From Nitrospirota bacterium (lineage in GTDB: Bacteria > Nitrospirota > Nitrospiria > Nitrospirales > UBA8639), in contig QIDY01000165.1 in NCBI GenBank assembly GCA_003228495.1, positions 1-7,585 on the forward strand: 7,585 nucleotides of DNA, read 5' to 3'. Of the stretch, positions 1 through 7,356 are shown in pieces. The position numbers were made by a program, and so were the translations under genes. Position 1 is the stretch's first letter; each line of letters starts with the position of its first letter. The notes under the pieces were generated by a model. That model saw only the letters and a program-made list of their open reading frames with translations. It made no database searches and was not told where the DNA came from.

Positions 1-1
1 T

Positions 2-358
2 AAAATGGTGGGTGTCACGGGAACGAATGGAAAAACCACGGTGACGCATCTGGCCAAATCGCTGTTGGAAGCCCAGGGCTATCGAGTCGGCATACTCGGG
101 ACTGTAGGGTATGTGTATGGGAGGGAGCAACGAGAGGCCTCACATACAACACCGGCACCCGTCCAGCTTCAGGAAATGTTGGCCGAGATGGTCCAGGTTG
201 GAACAGATATTGGGGTGTTGGAAGTTTCATCCCATGCATTGGAATTGGATCGAGTCGCCGGTTGTGAATTCGATATCGTTGTGTTTACCAATTTGACCCA
301 GGACCATCTGGATTTCCACCAAACCATGGAGAAGTATTTCCAGGACGGACTATGTTGA
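2..358 (+). CDS. murE: MurE, UDP-MurNAc-tripeptide synthetase: central-domain fragment (5' cut by window, 3' end frameshifted)
   Basis: MurE is the cytoplasmic ATP-dependent ligase that adds meso-DAP to UDP-MurNAc-L-Ala-D-Glu. The reading frame enters from the window edge: a Lys codon at 2-4 precedes the ATG at 5, which aligns inside the protein (MVGVTGTNGKTT), so 5 is not the start and the N-terminal uridine-binding domain lies upstream. Visible motifs, numbered from that Met, are the P-loop GTNGKTT (6-12), HTTPAP (47-52), EVSSHALELDRV (73-84) and FTNLTQDHLDFH (94-105), all typical of the Mur ligase central domain. The frame then reads MEKYFQD followed by GLC and a TGA at 356-358, where the family has an AK-x-x-LF segment and continues. 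The rest of MurE resumes in the +1 frame from about 348. As written, this piece lacks the end of the central domain and the whole C-terminal domain. Family assignment is certain; whether the break is biological or an assembly error is open. Confidence 0.9.
   Translation, partial: KMVGVTGTNGKTTVTHLAKSLLEAQGYRVGILGTVGYVYGREQREASHTTPAPVQLQEMLAEMVQVGTDIGVLEVSSHALELDRVAGCEFDIVVFTNLTQDHLDFHQTMEKYFQDGLC
341..358 (+). other. murE: Frame disruption in murE at the carbamylated-lysine motif
   Basis: Upstream coding is in the frame of base 2 up to the GAC at 344-346. Downstream coding is in the frame of base 3 from the GAC at 348-350, so the net change is +1 modulo 3. The site contains a tandem GGAC GGAC (343-350). 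In MurE and MurD proteins the segment M-[DE]-x-Y-x-x-[AD] is followed directly by the Lys that is carbamylated, then x-x-L-[FY]. Here the codon after Asp is GGA and that segment is absent. Loss of about 17 bases (codons for roughly K-L-x-L-F-T, less one base) would restore the frame and the spacing I recall for B. subtilis MurE. The missing bases are inferred, not seen. Confidence 0.75.
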
Positions 359-389
359 GAGTGGGCAGAAGTCCGGTCCTAAGCGTGCG

Positions 390-1172
390 TTGGTGAATGC
401 TGATGATTCGTGGGCTCCATTGATTCTTCAACAATGTGCCATTCCCGTTTGGACGTTCGGCATCCATGCCCAGGCTGATATTCAGGCTGAGGCGGTCCAA
501 CTGAGTGTGGATGGAACGAAATTTAGGGTCAATAGCCCTCTCGGTCGTATGACCATCACCAGTCAATTGGTTGGTGAACATAATGTGTCCAATATGTTGG
601 CTGCCATCGGTATTGGGTTAGAAATGGGGATGTCTCCTGTTCTCATAGAGCAAGGCTTGGAGTTAGTTGCGAATGTTCCCGGGCGTTGGGAACGCATACA
701 GGAAGACCAAGATTTCACGGTGGTAGTGGATTATGCCCATACAGATGATGCGCTACAACGATTGCTTGAGGCCGCGCAGAAGGTTAAGCAAGGGCGCATT
801 ATCACGGTGTTTGGTTGTGGGGGCGATCGAGATCCCGGGAAGCGATCTAAGATGGGGCAAGTGGCGGTTCGAATGAGCGATCTTGTGATAATAACCTCTG
901 ACAATCCACGAACTGAAGATCCTCAGGCCATTCTAACTGATATCGAAGAAGGCGTTGAAGCCGTACCTCTTGAGGAACGGTGCCCGCATCAAACGATCTC
1001 CGATCGAGCCGAGGCCATTCAAGCCGCCATTAAAGCGGCCAGTTCTGAAGATGTTGTGTTGATTGCTGGCAAGGGGCATGAAGATTATCAAATTCTTGGG
1101 ACACAGAAGATTCATTTTGATGATCGTGAAGAAGCCAGAAAGTCTATTCGACAACGAAAGCGTCTACGATAG
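390..1172 (+). CDS. murE: MurE C-terminal fragment after the frameshift (meso-DAP-adding type)
   Basis: This is the remainder of murE in the frame one base ahead of the 5' piece. MurE-like sequence (DYVESGQKSGPKRALVNADD) begins at 348, before the nominal TTG at 390, so 390 is only the first start-like codon and probably not a real start. Numbered from 390, motifs are NADD (3-6), GEHNVSN (62-68), VPGRWE (96-101), DYAHTDDAL (114-122), FGCGGDRDPGKR (141-152), DNPRTEDP (171-178) and AGKGHEDYQ (226-234). DNPR is the established signature of meso-DAP rather than L-Lys selection, so the peptidoglycan is inferred to be DAP type. DYAHT is followed by Asp where Pro is usual. No Shine-Dalgarno suits independent translation. 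The stop TAG at 1170-1172 lies 17 bases before murF. Alone it lacks the ATP P-loop and cannot be an active ligase. Confidence 0.88.
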   Translation: MVNADDSWAPLILQQCAIPVWTFGIHAQADIQAEAVQLSVDGTKFRVNSPLGRMTITSQLVGEHNVSNMLAAIGIGLEMGMSPVLIEQGLELVANVPGRWERIQEDQDFTVVVDYAHTDDALQRLLEAAQKVKQGRIITVFGCGGDRDPGKRSKMGQVAVRMSDLVIITSDNPRTEDPQAILTDIEEGVEAVPLEERCPHQTISDRAEAIQAAIKAASSEDVVLIAGKGHEDYQILGTQKIHFDDREEARKSIRQRKRLR

Positions 1173-1189
1173 TATGGACTACAGGTCCC

Positions 1190-2602
1190 ATGGCAACTTT
1201 TGAGGTGGATGAAGTGCTCGCAGCGACGCAGGGATCTTTGCTTTCCAAAGGAAAACCTGGTGGGAGGTTCCGTCGTGTGCAAACAGATTCGCGAGCCGTC
1301 AAGCCGGGCGATCTTTTCGTTGCCTTGAAAGGTCGGAATTTTGATGGGCATGAATTTATTGAAAAAGCGTGGCAAAGGGGAGCCAAAGGGGTTGTGATTG
1401 AAGAAGCTGATGCCGGGAATGCGTTTGAAGGTTGGCGTAGGATGAAACGAAAGACCCTCGCAGTCGTGCATGTAAAAAACACACTGCGAGCGTACCAAGA
1501 TTTGGCCAGTTTCCATCGAGCCCGGTTCTCCATCCCAGTCGTGGCCATCACTGGGAGCAATGGGAAAACAACCACAAAAGAAATGGTCAGTCGAGTGTTG
1601 GCGACTCGCTGGCGCGTTCTTCAAACCCAGGGGAATTTCAATAATGCCATTGGTGTTCCCAAAACGCTTCTGGGGCTGCATTCCGGGCATCAAGCGGCCG
1701 TTATTGAAATGGGCGTAGATCAAGTCGGACAAACGACTCGACTCTGTGAAATGACCAGACCTACGTTAGGGGTGGTGACGAATGTGGGTCCTGACCATTT
1801 AGAGTTTTACGGAACCATTGCGCGTTCTGCAGCGTCTAAGGCCGAATTATTTCCTTGGCTTCCCAATGATGGGGCCGCCATTTTGAATGCGGATGACCGG
1901 TATTTCCGGCATTTTCTCAAAAAAGTCGGTTGTCAGGTTTTTTCCTTTGGGTTGGCTCATCATGCCGATGTACGAGGAACCAAGGCGGTCTGGGATGGGA
2001 GGCGCACTGCCTTTCACTTGTGGTTGCCGAATCGGAAAACAAGCAAATGGACATCTGTGCGAACAATGGGCTTACACAATATCTCTAATGCGTTGGCAGG
2101 CGCGGCAGTGGGCCATGTGGTGGGTTTTTCTGCTCTGGACATTGCATCGGGATTGGCGAAATTTCGCCCGGCGCCGATGCGATCGGAAATCCGTCGGTAT
2201 GGAGGGGTGATCTATCTCAATGATTGCTATAACGCCAATCCGGCTTCCGTGAAAGCTGCGTTAGATGTGCTGGTTGAGTTAGATCCAATGCGCAGAACAA
2301 TTGCGGTTCTTGGCGATATGCTTGAACTGGGGCCCCAAGAAATTCGATATCATGAGGAGATAGGCCGCTATGCGGCGAAAAAGCAAGTTGGACTTGTGAT
2401 TGTTTGTGGAACCTTTGGCCCCATGATGCAAAAAGGGGCTCGGACTGTTCGAAAGAGCATGCCAGTCACGGTGGTCAAGGATGCCGTAGAAGCAGGCGAA
2501 TGCTTAAAAACGTTTGTGAGACGTGGCGATATCGTTCTGATTAAAGCCTCACGAGGGGCTCAGATGGAACGTGTGTTCGATTGTGTCCGTTCAAGTGATT
2601 AG
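1190..2602 (+). CDS. murF: MurF, UDP-MurNAc-tripeptide--D-alanyl-D-alanine ligase
   Basis: MurF is the cytoplasmic ATP-dependent ligase that adds the D-Ala-D-Ala dipeptide to UDP-MurNAc-tripeptide, the last soluble step before MraY. The 470-residue product has the three Mur ligase domains. The N-terminal substrate domain carries TDSR (32-35) and GDLFVALKG (40-48). The central ATPase has the P-loop ITGSNGKTTTK (120-130), NFNNAIGVP (149-157), EMGVD (173-177), TNVGPDHLEF (197-206), the conserved Lys in SAASKAELF (213-221) and NADD (233-236). The C-terminal domain has NDCYNANPASV (344-354), LGDMLELG (374-381) and KASRGAQMER (452-461). It is slightly longer than the E. coli enzyme (about 452). The ATG at 1190 gives the expected N-terminus; only a weak AGG (1183-1185) precedes it, so coupling to upstream translation is plausible. 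The nearby ATG at 1174 is in another frame. The gene appears intact. Confidence 0.97.
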   Translation: MATFEVDEVLAATQGSLLSKGKPGGRFRRVQTDSRAVKPGDLFVALKGRNFDGHEFIEKAWQRGAKGVVIEEADAGNAFEGWRRMKRKTLAVVHVKNTLRAYQDLASFHRARFSIPVVAITGSNGKTTTKEMVSRVLATRWRVLQTQGNFNNAIGVPKTLLGLHSGHQAAVIEMGVDQVGQTTRLCEMTRPTLGVVTNVGPDHLEFYGTIARSAASKAELFPWLPNDGAAILNADDRYFRHFLKKVGCQVFSFGLAHHADVRGTKAVWDGRRTAFHLWLPNRKTSKWTSVRTMGLHNISNALAGAAVGHVVGFSALDIASGLAKFRPAPMRSEIRRYGGVIYLNDCYNANPASVKAALDVLVELDPMRRTIAVLGDMLELGPQEIRYHEEIGRYAAKKQVGLVIVCGTFGPMMQKGARTVRKSMPVTVVKDAVEAGECLKTFVRRGDIVLIKASRGAQMERVFDCVRSSD

Positions 2603-2622
2603 GTCGTAGGCAGTAAATCCTT

Positions 2623-3699
2623 ATGCTGTATCTCTGGCTATACCCTCTTCATGAGGAGTTTGCGATTTTTAATGTCTTCCGGTATCTCAGTTTCCGGATG
2701 ATCTATGCGGCCATTACGGCCTTTCTTATTGTGTTCTTTCTGGCTCCACCCGTCATTAAAAAATTGCAAGGGTTAGGGTTGGGACAAAAGATTCGGGAAG
2801 ATGGACCGCAATCGCATCATGGGAAATCCGGAACGCCGACAATGGGAGGCTTGTTAATTCTGTTTTCTGTTTTATTGGCAACGCTGCTATGGGCGGACGT
2901 GTCCAACTACTATGTCTGGTTGGTTATGTTGGCGATTGTCGGATTTGGATTGATCGGGTTCGTGGATGATTACATCAAGATTTTACGAGGCCAGTCCAAA
3001 GGGTTAACGCCTATGCAAAAGTTAGTCGGGCAGTTAGGCGTGGCGATGGGCATTGGATTATTTTTTTATCTTTCCCCGGCCTATTCCACCGAACTGAGTG
3101 TTCCGTTTTTTAAGAATTTCACCCCAGATCTTGGCGTGTTCTATATTCCTTTTGCGATTTTGGTCATTGTGGGATGTTCCAATGCCGTGAACTTGACGGA
3201 TGGGTTGGATGGCCTAGCGGTTGGGCCTGTGATCATTTCCGCCATGGCGTATGCGGTGGTGGCTTGGGCTGTAGGGAATCGATTGGTCTCGGAATATCTT
3301 TTGATTCCGCATATCGAGGGGGCAGGGGAATTATCGGTGTTGATGGCATCGATCATTGGATCCGGTCTTGGGTTTTTGTGGTTCAACACGTATCCGGCGT
3401 CAGTGTTTATGGGTGATGTGGGATCGTTGCCGCTGGGCGCGGCATTGGGCACTGTGGCTGTAGTTTGCAAGCATGAACTGTTATTGGTTCTTGTTGGTGG
3501 TGTCTTTGTGATGGAGGCCGTGTCCGTGATTTTTCAAGTGTTATCGTTTAAATCACGGGGGAAGCGTATTTTTCTTATGGCCCCCCTACACCATCATTTT
3601 GAATTGAAAGGGTGGGAAGAACCCAAAGTCGTTGTTCGTCTATGGATCATCGCCATTATTCTCGGATTGCTGAGTATCAGTACGCTGAAACTACGATGA
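2623..3699 (+). CDS. mraY: MraY, phospho-MurNAc-pentapeptide transferase (lipid I synthase)
   Basis: MraY is the integral inner-membrane enzyme that transfers phospho-MurNAc-pentapeptide from UDP to undecaprenyl phosphate, making lipid I. The 358-residue product matches the family length (E. coli 360) and is strongly hydrophobic, consistent with the family's ten membrane helices. Key motifs are SGTPTMGG (69-76), FVDDYIKI (113-120) with Asp115/Asp116, NAVNLTDGLDGLA (187-199), the MGDVGS loop with Asp265, and MAPLHHHFELKGWEE (319-333) with His323-325. These cover the known catalytic and Mg-binding positions. The first ATG is kept because residues 1-27 resemble the E. coli N-terminus (FNVFRYLSFR parallels FNVFSYLTFR). 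The 20-base gap after murF has no good Shine-Dalgarno, only AGG at 2608-2610, so translational coupling is likely. The gene ends 13 bases before murD. It appears intact. Confidence 0.98.
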   Translation: MLYLWLYPLHEEFAIFNVFRYLSFRMIYAAITAFLIVFFLAPPVIKKLQGLGLGQKIREDGPQSHHGKSGTPTMGGLLILFSVLLATLLWADVSNYYVWLVMLAIVGFGLIGFVDDYIKILRGQSKGLTPMQKLVGQLGVAMGIGLFFYLSPAYSTELSVPFFKNFTPDLGVFYIPFAILVIVGCSNAVNLTDGLDGLAVGPVIISAMAYAVVAWAVGNRLVSEYLLIPHIEGAGELSVLMASIIGSGLGFLWFNTYPASVFMGDVGSLPLGAALGTVAVVCKHELLLVLVGGVFVMEAVSVIFQVLSFKSRGKRIFLMAPLHHHFELKGWEEPKVVVRLWIIAIILGLLSISTLKLR

Positions 3700-3703
3700 G
3701 TAT

Positions 3704-3707
3704 AAGG
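3704..3707 (+). promoter_or_regulatory. Putative ribosome binding site for the murD GTG start
   Basis: AAGG lies five bases before GTG 3713, a normal Shine-Dalgarno spacing, and is the reason for keeping the upstream GTG. A competing GGTGA at 3754-3758 lies five bases before the in-frame ATG 3764, so either start could be used. Confidence 0.4.
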
Positions 3708-3712
3708 CCTCG

Positions 3713-5134
3713 GTGAAATTCTCTGGAGTCATGGAAAACGTGAACACCACTCCGGTGATTCCAATGACCAATTGGAAAGAGACGAGTGTGACGGTGTTGG
3801 GGATGGGACGCAGCGGGAGATCTGCCGCGGATCTTCTTTTGGATCTCGGCGCAAGCGTCACCCTGGTTGAAGAACATCCACAGCCCGATTTTGAGGGTTT
3901 GAGAATTGACTATGAGCAACGAGGGGCTCGTTTCTGTCTCGGAGGTGATCTTGAATCAGTATTGAGCCCTGCGGATCTTCTGGTGGTCAGCCCTGGTGTA
4001 CCTGGAGATCATTCTGTCCTCCAACGGGCTCGCCAACAGAACATTCCGGTTATTGGAGAAATTGAATTCGCGGCATCGTTCCTTCAGGCTCCTATAATTG
4101 CCGTCACTGGTACCAATGGGAAAAGTACGACGGTGCGTCTTATCGGAGCCATCCTTCAGGCGAGCGGGAAGCATGTTTTTGTGGGAGGTAATCTTGGTCT
4201 TCCCTTATGCGAAGCTGTCCCAAGATCGGCCGTTCCCTCCCACACGGCGGACTACGACTACATTGTTGCAGAGGTCTCGAGTTTTCAACTTGAAACAATT
4301 CGGCAGTTCAAGCCATGGATTGCCGTCTTGTTGAATGTGACGTCTGACCATCTTGACCGCTATGCCGCTCAAAAAGATTACCATGCAGCAAAGCGGCGGA
4401 TTTTTGAAAACCAAACCGAACAGGATTGGATGGTTCTGAACGCTGAAGATCTTCTTGTGCGGGCGCTTTCAGTAAATGGCAAAGCACGTCGGTGCGAATT
4501 TAGTCTTGGTCACGAGATTGCTCAGGGTCTGTATTGGGATGGAACTGTGATTCGCGCACGACGACCGGGTGCAGAGGATATCGTATTTGAACGTGAGGAT
4601 ATCCCGTTGCGGGGAGATCATAATGTCGCGAATGCGATGGCGGCAATGAGTGTGGGGCTCCTGTGCGGATGTTCCAGAGAAGAGATAGTGAAGGCTCTCC
4701 GAAATATTCCAACCTTTGAGCATGCTCTGGAGTCTGTTCGTACTTGGCAGGGCGTGCTGTTTGTCAATGATTCCAAGGGAACAAACGTGGATGCCACCCT
4801 CAAGGCGTTGAAGAGCTTTGGGGAGCCAGTGGTGTTGATCCTCGGAGGAAAAGACAAAGGGGGCGATTTTACTCGATTGTTAGAGGCCATGCATCGTGGA
4901 GTGAAGGGTGTCATCGTGATTGGAGAAGCGACCCCTCTGATTTTTGACGCCCTGGAAGGAAGTGCGAAGATGGTTCGCGCCGCAAGTCTTGAGGATGCAG
5001 TTTCACAAGCCGCGTTTCTGGCGTCGAGCGGGGATGTAGTGTTGTTTTCGCCCGCCTGTGCGAGTTTCGATATGTTTCAGAATTATCATCAGCGAGGTCT
5101 CGAATTCAAACGTATTGTCCGGGAGCTGCAATAG
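3713..5134 (+). CDS. murD: MurD, UDP-MurNAc-L-alanine--D-glutamate ligase
   Basis: MurD is the cytoplasmic ATP-dependent ligase that adds D-Glu to UDP-MurNAc-L-Ala. From the GTG the product is 473 residues. The N-terminal Rossmann-like domain has VTVLGMGRSGRSAA (26-39) and VVSPGVP (91-97). The central domain has the P-loop VTGTNGKSTTV (131-141), GGNLG (158-162), EVSSFQLE (187-194), NVTSDHLDRY (208-217) and the carbamylated-type Lys227 in YHAAKRRIF. The C-terminal domain has VNDSKGTNVDATLKAL (351-366), LILGGKDKGGDF (375-386) and LFSPACASFDMF (444-455). The start is uncertain. GTG 3713 has AAGG five bases upstream, whereas ATG 3731 has GGAG only two bases away. ATG 3764, preceded by GGTGA at five bases, gives MTNWKETSVTVLG, closest to the usual MurD N-terminus and length (E. 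coli 438). The product from 3713 carries a 17-residue extension. The gene is otherwise intact and its stop touches the ftsW start. Confidence 0.96.
   Translation: MKFSGVMENVNTTPVIPMTNWKETSVTVLGMGRSGRSAADLLLDLGASVTLVEEHPQPDFEGLRIDYEQRGARFCLGGDLESVLSPADLLVVSPGVPGDHSVLQRARQQNIPVIGEIEFAASFLQAPIIAVTGTNGKSTTVRLIGAILQASGKHVFVGGNLGLPLCEAVPRSAVPSHTADYDYIVAEVSSFQLETIRQFKPWIAVLLNVTSDHLDRYAAQKDYHAAKRRIFENQTEQDWMVLNAEDLLVRALSVNGKARRCEFSLGHEIAQGLYWDGTVIRARRPGAEDIVFEREDIPLRGDHNVANAMAAMSVGLLCGCSREEIVKALRNIPTFEHALESVRTWQGVLFVNDSKGTNVDATLKALKSFGEPVVLILGGKDKGGDFTRLLEAMHRGVKGVIVIGEATPLIFDALEGSAKMVRAASLEDAVSQAAFLASSGDVVLFSPACASFDMFQNYHQRGLEFKRIVRELQ
5121..5125 (+). promoter_or_regulatory. Putative ribosome binding site for ftsW inside the end of murD
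   Basis: GGGAG in the last codons of murD lies nine bases before GTG 5135 and fifteen before the in-frame ATG 5141, which favours the GTG. Its location within murD, and the abutting TAG/GTG, suggest translational coupling of the two genes. Confidence 0.45.
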
Positions 5135-6313
5135 GTGAGTATGACGACGTTGCTCCGACGGAAGAATGCCCACCGGGATTCGCGTGCCTGGGCTGATTTA
5201 TTCCAAGAACATATGGCTCTGGGGAGGCGCCGGATCGATCCGTTGATTATAGGAATTACCGTTGCACTGTCATTCGGCGGATTAATCATGGTGTTTAGTG
5301 CGAGTGGGGTGGTGGCGGAAATGAAATATGCCGATTCCACCTATTACCTCCAACGCCAAATCCTCTGGATGGTGCTGGGATTTTGTGTTCTCTTTGTCGG
5401 ATCCCGTATTGATTATCGGCAATGGAAACAGTGGGTGCCCTGGATTGTGTTGGGATGTGTGGGTGGGTTGCTGCTGGTCTTGGCGGTTGGACCGCAAATT
5501 AATGGAGCCCGTCGGTGGCTCACCTTTGGGTTCTTTTCCATTCAACCCACGGAAATGGCCAAACTGGCTGTGGTGTTGTATCTGGCCGCCTTTCTTGCAA
5601 ATCCGAACCGTCGTATTACGGATTGGCGACGTGGGTTTCTTCCGCCAGTTGCCGTGGTGGGCAGTCTTTGTTTCTTAATTGTTATAGAACCGGATTTAGG
5701 AAGTATCGTGGTGATTGGTTTGGTCTTTGTCTGCATGATGTATTTAGCAGGGGCCAGGCTTCGACATTTGGCTTGTTTAGGTTTGCTGATGATTCTTGGA
5801 TTTCTTGCGCTCATTGTGATCAACCCAGAACGATGGGAGCGATTCACGACTTTTCTGAATCCCTTTCAGGATCGAGAAGGCGCGGGCTATCAATTGGTGC
5901 AATCCCTCTTAGCACTAGAAAATGGTGGGGTCTTTGGTGTAGGCCTTGGGCAAGGCAAGCAAAAACTCTTGTATCTCCCCGAGGGCCATACCGACTTTGT
6001 GCTGGCATTGATTGGAGAAGAGCTGGGGCTGATTGGCACATTAGGATTATTGGGCTTGTTTGTCATTCTCGTCTTAAAAGGGTTCCGAGTGGCTGCGCTG
6101 GCGCCGGATGTGTTTGGTCGGTTTCTGGCTCTGGGAATCACTCTACTGCTCACCATGCAAGCCATGATCAATGCCGGAGTGGTGAGTGGGATGCTGCCGA
6201 CCAAGGGTCTTACGCTGCCTCTTGTGAGTTACGGGGGGTCTTCGCTCCTCACGACGATGTTGGCCATTGGGATATTACTGAGTATCGCTCGTCAAGGGCA
6301 GGCAAGCCCCTAG
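5135..6313 (+). CDS. ftsW: FtsW, SEDS-family septal peptidoglycan glycosyltransferase
   Basis: FtsW is a polytopic inner-membrane SEDS protein that polymerises lipid II at the division septum together with its partner class B PBP (FtsI). The 392-residue product is of typical size (E. coli 414). A cytoplasmic basic N-terminus (RRKNAHR; RRRIDP at 31-36) is followed by many hydrophobic helices. SEDS motifs are INGARRWL (122-129), QPTEMAKLA (137-145), IEPDLGS (184-190), the large periplasmic loop ending in LPEGHTDFVLALIGEELG (281-298), and GMLPTKGLTLPLVSYGGSS (352-370). Asp287 in HTDF matches the catalytic Asp297 of E. coli FtsW. RodA is the main alternative, but the position between murD and murG supports FtsW. 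The GTG directly follows the murD TAG, and GGGAG lies nine bases upstream. An ATG at 5141 (codon 3) would change little. The gene appears intact. Confidence 0.95.
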   Translation: MSMTTLLRRKNAHRDSRAWADLFQEHMALGRRRIDPLIIGITVALSFGGLIMVFSASGVVAEMKYADSTYYLQRQILWMVLGFCVLFVGSRIDYRQWKQWVPWIVLGCVGGLLLVLAVGPQINGARRWLTFGFFSIQPTEMAKLAVVLYLAAFLANPNRRITDWRRGFLPPVAVVGSLCFLIVIEPDLGSIVVIGLVFVCMMYLAGARLRHLACLGLLMILGFLALIVINPERWERFTTFLNPFQDREGAGYQLVQSLLALENGGVFGVGLGQGKQKLLYLPEGHTDFVLALIGEELGLIGTLGLLGLFVILVLKGFRVAALAPDVFGRFLALGITLLLTMQAMINAGVVSGMLPTKGLTLPLVSYGGSSLLTTMLAIGILLSIARQGQASP

Positions 6314-6327
6314 GCAGCAGACTTGGA

Positions 6328-7356
6328 ATGAGAGTGGTAATTGCCGCGGGTGGAACAGGAGGACATATGTACCCGGCTATTGCCTATGCCAGGGCTTTTC
6401 AACAGGCTGATCCAGGAGGGCATATTTTGTTTATTGGAACGGGTAAAGCCTTAGAGGAAAATATTCTCCGCCAGGAAGGGTTTCCGGTTGAGTCAATTGA
6501 GGTGGAAGGTTTTGTCGGGCGGAGAGTTTTGAGCATGCTTCGCGCACTCTGGCTTCTCCCTAAATCTGTTTGGCGGGCGATACAGATTCTTCGGTCACAA
6601 AAAGCGAATTTGGTCATAGGAACTGGAGGGTATTTTAGTCCGCCTGTGGTATTTGCAGCCTGGATGCTTCAGATACCCAGGGTGTTATTGGAACCTAATG
6701 CCATGCCGGGATTGGCGAATCGTGTACTGGGGCCCTTGGCTAATCGCATTTTTTTGGCATTTGAAAGTGCGATGCCATTTTTTTCTTCGTCCAAATCTAG
6801 GGTCATTGGAATGCCCATACGTCAGGCCTTTGTCATGGATCATCCTCCATCGCCCCCTCGTAAGGTATCGCATCTGTTGATTTTTGGAGGAAGTCAAGGC
6901 GCCCAGGCGATTAATTCCGCCATGCTCGAAGCGGTTGAACAATCACCGATTCTCCGTGAATCTGTCACGTTGACCCATCAAACGGGAGCCGACGACTATG
7001 AACGAGTTCGGCGAGTATATGAAGCACTCGGCGTGCAAGTCGATGTTCAGCCATTTTTATTTGATATGCCTAAGGAGTTGGCTAAGGCGGATCTCGTGAT
7101 TTGTCGGGCCGGGGCCAGCACGCTGGCGGAATTAGCAGCCTATGGCAAAGCTAGCCTTCTGATCCCTTTTCCCCATGCCACGCACAATCATCAAGAAATG
7201 AATGCGCGGGCGATGGAAGAGTTAGGAGCGGCGCGCATGTTGCTGCAATCGGATTTGAATATTGGCAGAAGAAATCGAATACATGATTCGAGACATTCCG
7301 GCTTTGCAAGCCATGGCCCGGCGATCTTGGGAAGCGAGAAAAGTTCATGCCACTGA
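6328..7356 (+). CDS. murG: MurG, lipid II synthase (GlcNAc transferase), with frameshifted C-terminus
   Basis: MurG is the GT-B, membrane-associated cytoplasmic glycosyltransferase that adds GlcNAc from UDP-GlcNAc to lipid I, giving lipid II. The ATG at 6328, 14 bases after ftsW, gives MRVVIAAGGTGGHMYPA, the expected N-terminus with the glycine-rich loop (8-17). Further motifs are IGTGGY (97-102), LEPNAMPGLANR (121-132), FGGSQGAQAIN (186-196), HQTGADDY (217-224), CRAGASTLAEL (259-269) and PFPHATHNHQEMNA (280-293), covering both Rossmann halves and the UDP-GlcNAc site. MurG similarity holds to Asn311 (7258-7260). After that this frame reads an arginine/serine-rich tail (IGRRNRIHDS...) with no family resemblance and stops at 7354-7356, giving 342 residues. 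The proper C-terminus continues in the next frame to 7396. The same frame is also open far upstream, inside ftsW, but that part is not coding. Family assignment is certain; function of this version is doubtful. Confidence 0.92.
   Translation: MRVVIAAGGTGGHMYPAIAYARAFQQADPGGHILFIGTGKALEENILRQEGFPVESIEVEGFVGRRVLSMLRALWLLPKSVWRAIQILRSQKANLVIGTGGYFSPPVVFAAWMLQIPRVLLEPNAMPGLANRVLGPLANRIFLAFESAMPFFSSSKSRVIGMPIRQAFVMDHPPSPPRKVSHLLIFGGSQGAQAINSAMLEAVEQSPILRESVTLTHQTGADDYERVRRVYEALGVQVDVQPFLFDMPKELAKADLVICRAGASTLAELAAYGKASLLIPFPHATHNHQEMNARAMEELGAARMLLQSDLNIGRRNRIHDSRHSGFASHGPAILGSEKSSCH

Noticed and set aside
347..360. Programmed +1 frameshift at the murE TGA (as in prfB)
   Set aside because: A slip at TGT TGA to GTT GAG would still omit the conserved Lys and the x-x-L-F segment. 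There is no prfB-like CTT TGA C or upstream Shine-Dalgarno stimulator, so a deletion is the better explanation.
1112..1732. 206-residue antisense ORF over the end of murE and the start of murF
   Set aside because: It lies opposite strongly conserved murF codons, has no recognisable domain, and is explained as a shadow frame.
5515..6327. Long open frame upstream of murG, making a 613-residue ORF from 5515
   Set aside because: Bases 5515-6313 are clearly ftsW in another frame with all SEDS motifs. The extra N-terminal part has low-complexity, family-less sequence, and MurG homology begins exactly at ATG 6328.
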